From assembly GCA_016462625.1 (NCBI GenBank), contig JAEMSV010000144.1, positions 1-7,941 of the forward strand: a stretch of 7,941 nucleotides of DNA, written 5' to 3'. The position numbers and the translations under genes are program-made. This document shows positions 7,692-7,941 of this stretch, one piece after another. A model generated the notes under the pieces. The model was given only the letters and a program-made list of their open reading frames with translations, had not been told where the DNA came from and did not search any database. This stretch comes from Solirubrobacteraceae bacterium (GTDB lineage Bacteria; Actinomycetota; Thermoleophilia; Solirubrobacterales; Solirubrobacteraceae). Numbering within the stretch: the stretch's first letter is position 1; each line of letters begins with the position of its first letter.

Positions 7692-7738
7692 GGGTGTGTC
7701 CGATTCCGGACGTCAGCCGTCCGGAAATGGACACACCC
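7692..7738. repeat. 47-nt imperfect palindrome between phosphatase and HD-GYP genes
   Basis: Outer arms GGGTGTGTCC (7692-7701) and GGACACACCC (7729-7738) pair perfectly. After a 2-nt internal mismatch, inner arms TTCCGGACG (7704-7712) and CGTCCGGAA (7718-7726) pair perfectly around the loop TCAGC. It begins 8 nt after the phosphatase stop on the minus strand, so it could terminate or stabilise that transcript, though there is no U-run. Its near-symmetry and length also suit a dispersed REP-like palindromic repeat. One copy in the window cannot decide between these. Confidence 0.7.
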
Positions 7739-7746
7739 GCGCGCAA

Positions 7747-7941
7747 TCAGGCGTTCCAGCGGCGCACGACCCGCACCTCGCGCTCGAAGCCGAGCACGGA
7801 CAGCGACCCGGTCGCCAGCCACATCCGCGAGCCGAACGCCGCGGGCTGCTCCATCCAACGCGCCGCGAGCACCCGGAGGAGGTGGCCGTGGGCGACGAGC
7901 GCGACGTCGTCGTCGGTGTCGCCGATCGCGGCGATCACCCG
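7747..7941 (-). CDS. Histidine phosphatase family protein, C-terminus (partial)
   Basis: The last 64 codons of a gene entering from the right edge. The segment VALVAHGHLLRVLAARW matches the second conserved histidine region of the histidine phosphatase (phosphoglycerate mutase-like) superfamily. It is followed by LATGSLSVLGFE and a terminal RRWN, common in small bacterial members acting on phosphosugars or related phosphates. The phospho-acceptor RHG motif lies outside the window, so the substrate class cannot be named. An ATG at 7938 is internal, not the start, because the frame stays open to the edge. The stop (TGA, 7749-7747) is 71 nt upstream of the HD-GYP start on the same strand, with a large hairpin between them. 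Confidence 0.85.
   Translation of the reverse strand, partial: RVIAAIGDTDDDVALVAHGHLLRVLAARWMEQPAAFGSRMWLATGSLSVLGFEREVRVVRRWNA

Noticed and set aside
7676..7858. N-terminal extension of the HD-GYP frame upstream of 7675
   Set aside because: It would run through the 47-nt palindrome and the end of the phosphatase gene; a strong Shine-Dalgarno sequence sits directly before 7675.

Overview
The window is GC-rich, gene-dense bacterial chromosome. It is probably an actinomycetote, with a Thermoleophilia/Solirubrobacterales-like lineage as my best guess. That guess rests on high GC, strong G/C third-position bias, several apparently leaderless promoters, an EgtB-type ergothioneine gene and the mix of protein families. 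No rRNA or tRNA is present to fix the taxonomy.

Layout. At the left edge (212 to 1, minus) lies the N-terminus of a gene best read as ergothioneine sulfoxide synthase EgtB. Divergent from it is an MMPL/RND membrane transporter of 755 residues (312-2579, plus), closed by a perfect 15-bp hairpin (2595-2629). Next comes a translationally coupled pair on the plus strand: a class III, FrmA-like zinc alcohol dehydrogenase (2665-3771) and a glyoxalase II-like metallo-beta-lactamase-fold hydrolase (3768-4520). This pairing is the usual layout for thiol-dependent formaldehyde or S-nitrosothiol detoxification. A nitronate monooxygenase (4588-5685) follows under its own clear promoter. Then comes a compact type II toxin-antitoxin operon: a ribbon-helix-helix antitoxin (5725-5958) and a MazF-family toxin (5958-6257), with a 28-bp operator-like dyad over its promoter and start codon. 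Convergent with the toxin, sharing a CTAG at the stops, is a 473-residue HD-GYP protein made of one degenerate and one intact HD domain (7675-6254, minus). Upstream of that on the same strand is the C-terminus of a histidine phosphatase (7941-7747). A 47-nt imperfect palindrome lies between the last two.

How the parts work together. The first two-thirds reads as small-molecule stress and detoxification: thiol synthesis, export, formaldehyde/nitrosothiol metabolism and nitronate oxidation. The right third holds a toxin-antitoxin module and a probable cyclic-dinucleotide or related phosphohydrolase. Four transcription-unit heads (egtB, the dehydrogenase, the nitronate monooxygenase and the antitoxin) have a TANNNT box 6-8 nt before the start codon and no Shine-Dalgarno sequence, which points to leaderless mRNAs. 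I found no CRISPR array, insertion sequence, RNA gene or integration site, and no clearly undescribed multi-gene system. The most unusual items are the tandem degenerate/intact HD-GYP protein, the 47-nt palindrome and the toxin-antitoxin operator.
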